From: Casuarius casuarius
Taxonomy: Eukaryota > Chordata > Aves > Casuariiformes > Casuariidae
Length of the DNA stretch: 64,000 bases
Direction of reading: 5' to 3'
Assembly: GCA_003342895.1 (NCBI GenBank)
Contig: PTFA01000020.1
Span: 6,775,644 to 6,839,643 of the forward strand
Position numbers and translations under genes: made by a program. Positions 61,341 through 64,000 of the stretch are shown one piece after another. Each line of letters starts with the position of its first letter. Position 1 is the stretch's first letter. The notes under the pieces were generated by a model. That model was not told the DNA's origin and made no database searches. It worked only from the letters and a program-made list of their open reading frames with translations.

Positions 61341-61709
61341 TAGTGAGCACAACGCACCTGCTGCTGAAATGGCTGAGTTTTGGCCGTCCCTTTCTTGCAC
61401 GCTGCAGCCTGCCCGCGATGTGTAGCCTGCGGAGAGAGCTTGGGCAGGAGGCCGGTGAGAGGGAAGCCCCAGGCTGGCGAAGCCGGCTTCAATGCCCCAT
61501 GTTGGAAGGACTGGGCGCAATGCCTGGAGCATCCCTGCACCATCAGGTACCCGCAGGAAGCCACACGTCCTACAAGTGAGTGGTAAAGCTGATCCGCGCG
61601 AGCTCACTCCCATGCCCTGGCTCAGTGAGCTGCTGGATCTGGAACTGCGCTTGGGCAAGGGAAAGACACAGACACATGCTGAGAAGGCTGAATGACGGAA
61701 GCTCAACTT

Positions 61710-64000
61710 TGCCGAGTTTTTTTTCTGGATTCTTGGGAGACTTCCTTCAGTCCATAAAACTGCATAGAGACCTGCTTATTAATGTATTCTACTTACTTTC
61801 AGTCTACAGGTGCGGTTGAGTTGCAAAATCCCCGTTAAACCAAAGAATGCAGACTAACACAAAGAGCTGAAGAAACGAATGAATAGGTTTCCTAGAGGCT
61901 AAGAATTGAAGCTCACCTGCCGCGCTTAATTCTCTGACCTGCAAACATAAAAACAAAGCTCAAGACAGGCATAAGTCAAAATTTCTCTTCAAGTTGAAGT
62001 ACTGATTCGAGATTATTCCATCTTTTGATTACTTTAGGGTAACTATCGTGATTTTTAACCAATAACATGCAGAAAGAGATGCGTAGCTCACTTGATGATC
62101 TGCTTGATTTGGCAAAGCCCATTTGTTCTGTCTGGAGCAAATAGTAATTTCCATCTGTTTATCAGTGTGAGTTTAATGTAGGCTAAAAAGTCATGGAAAG
62201 TTTTCTCCAGGTGGAAGTCCATTTCCCCATGCAGGACATAAGGAAAAACAGAGCAAAAAAAAATATTGAGAAAAAAGCCTAATAAAGTCGTCTCAAAACA
62301 AACAAAACCACTCAAGGCTTGACTGTTAATCAAAAGAACGTAACTTACTCAGCATCACTAGAACCAGAATCTGGTTGTAAGTTTTAAAAAGGAACCCTTT
62401 TCTCTTTACAGTTGTAATTCATAAAAGATTTCAGCTGAATTATTGTCTGTAAATATTCCTCTCGTTCTGCTAATGTACTGTGCTTCTGGGATTTTGTTCA
62501 GAGCAAACATCTTGTTGCTAAGACAATAAACTCCTAACTCAGAGCTTCTGAAAAAAATTTAGCACATTCCAAGCAGCAGCTCTTCAAACAATACCACTGT
62601 ACCATCTTAACAGTCTAAGTTCTAATTATTTTCTCTAATATTGAAAAAGGTATTGCAATCTCTCATGAAGAAATTTAATTTTTAAACATAGAAAGATGTT
62701 GCATACAGTACAGTTGAACATATTTATGCATGAACTGAAGCTAAAAATCCACTTCAAACGAGATGAAGTAGCAGAGAGACTTCGCTGTTGAAAATAAAGA
62801 GCTCAACCAGCAAAACAACTTCATAAATATATGTGAAATATTAAATTATAGAAGGTAAAAGATAATGGTGTAATATACGTACTGTTCTATATGGAGAGTA
62901 GTTTTTCCCCATTCAGTGTTCACCTTCCTTAATGAATATACCTAAAAACATTCAAAAACTGTTACTGGTAAGATTTTATTTTTTTTAAATAACAACATGA
63001 TACTTTAGATACTTTAAATGAGATTATTTGGGGACTTCTTTATGTGATAGTGTTGCCCTGGTACAGCTCTCTCTGCCCTTCATAATTGAACAGGCTTTGT
63101 ATTAGTGTTATACATCACAAATACAAGTTATCTGATCTGAAACATGCTGAAGTCAAAGGAGACTCCACAGACTACAGCACTTTTATTCCCTTCCTCTGAC
63201 TCACAAAAATCTCATGTATCACAACTCAGCTATGTTTTTACATTTGGAGGGGCCAGAAAGAGGGGAGTTTGTACACAAAGGGTGGCAAAAATACAAGCAC
63301 ACTGGGGAAGTACTGATCCCATGTTGCTGTTAATGTGGCTGTGGGATTTGACTGCAGCTTAGAGAGAGATCTGTGTGCAATGCTCATAGACAGCTGAGCT
63401 GAAAAGATACAGACTTCCCACATTAACACTCCGTGAACTGCGTCAAAGAGAGTTATCATATTAGCTGGCTGAAATTGTGTCATACTCTTATTTTTAGTGC
63501 AGTATTGTGCTTCTGGGATATCTTCTATTTAGCAAGGAATTGGAGCTAAACAGATAGTTAAACAAGTTTTCTACAGGGGGTTTTAGGCAACTCTCTGTGA
63601 GGTACTTGCAGGGCTGTGTGTGTGTTTTCAGGAAAGAGCACAGTGAATGCATAAGCCAAACATTTTACATGCATCTTTTTCAGTCCCGAGCCACTGTTCA
63701 GGAACTACAGTTAATTTTTCAGACAAACAGTGGTCTGAAAGATTTCACTGAAAAAAAGATTTTTAATTTTTAAAAAGAAAAATATTGAGGTCCTCCTGAA
63801 GTTTCTCTAATTTAAAGCAAAACTGTGAAACAGAACAAGTGAGAATTTGCTGAAGACCTTGGCAAAGCATACTGTGTAGTAATTCATATATACATTTTCC
63901 GTGTTGCCATTATTACCAGCATCAAGTAGCGACTTTGGTCCAGGGGTATCAAACTAGATTTGAATTCTGCTCATTTTACATCAGCGCTATTTTGTATTAC
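61710..64000. other. Right-hand end, no gene recognised
   Basis: AT-rich DNA. One minus-strand frame (62,088-62,333) ends at a donor-like site, but no gene family was recognised. By synteny SLC10A7 may lie further right on the minus strand; none of its exons was seen. Confidence 0.5.

Noticed and set aside
61161..61706. 181-codon minus-strand frame over the 61-kb island
   Set aside because: Open in several frames at once because of GC content, and no protein family recognised.

Overview
This window is vertebrate nuclear DNA: intron-rich, mostly AT-rich, with CpG islands and fossil retroposons. It is not microbial, so there are no operons, ribosome binding sites or CRISPR arrays. A sauropsid, most likely a bird, fits best. 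The two genes are compact (about 7 kb and 10 kb), the flanks hold decayed CR1 LINE 3' ends, MIR-type SINEs and palindromic MITE-like debris of the kind shared by birds, crocodilians and turtles, and recent repeats are few. I saw no young galliform-type CR1 ends, so a slowly evolving bird, or a compact part of another archosaur or turtle genome, remains possible. The species cannot be fixed by eye.

Layout. 1-27,200: gene desert with two CR1 fossils, several MIR-like fragments and one isolated CpG-rich, CCAAT/GC-box-containing segment (about 5,930-6,330). 27,230-34,830: LSM6 on the + strand, with a CpG-island promoter, a probable non-coding first exon and three coding exons giving an intact 80-residue Sm-like protein. 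34,830-43,900: intergenic DNA with a GC-rich patch near 42.3 kb. 44,017-53,999: REELD1 on the + strand, six inferred coding exons giving about 532 residues: signal peptide, reeler domain, Ser/Thr-rich linker, one membrane helix and a conserved-looking cytoplasmic tail. 54,000-60,500: intergenic DNA with a striking 21-bp perfect inverted repeat (54,705-54,761) and an L2-like LINE fossil. 60,600-61,600: a third CpG island, interrupted by a 190-bp assembly gap. 61,700-64,000: nothing recognised.

The gene order LSM6 then REELD1, same strand, matches my recollection of the mammalian locus (ZNF827 - LSM6 - REELD1 - SLC10A7). No ZNF827 or SLC10A7 exon was recognised here. The genes do not form a pathway: LSM6 is a core subunit of the LSm rings in splicing and mRNA decay, while REELD1 is a poorly characterised membrane protein. 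The most notable unexplained items are the hairpin downstream of REELD1, the two orphan CpG islands, and AACGG (MYB-like) clusters shared by the LSM6 island and the 61-kb island. I found no convincing new multi-gene system.
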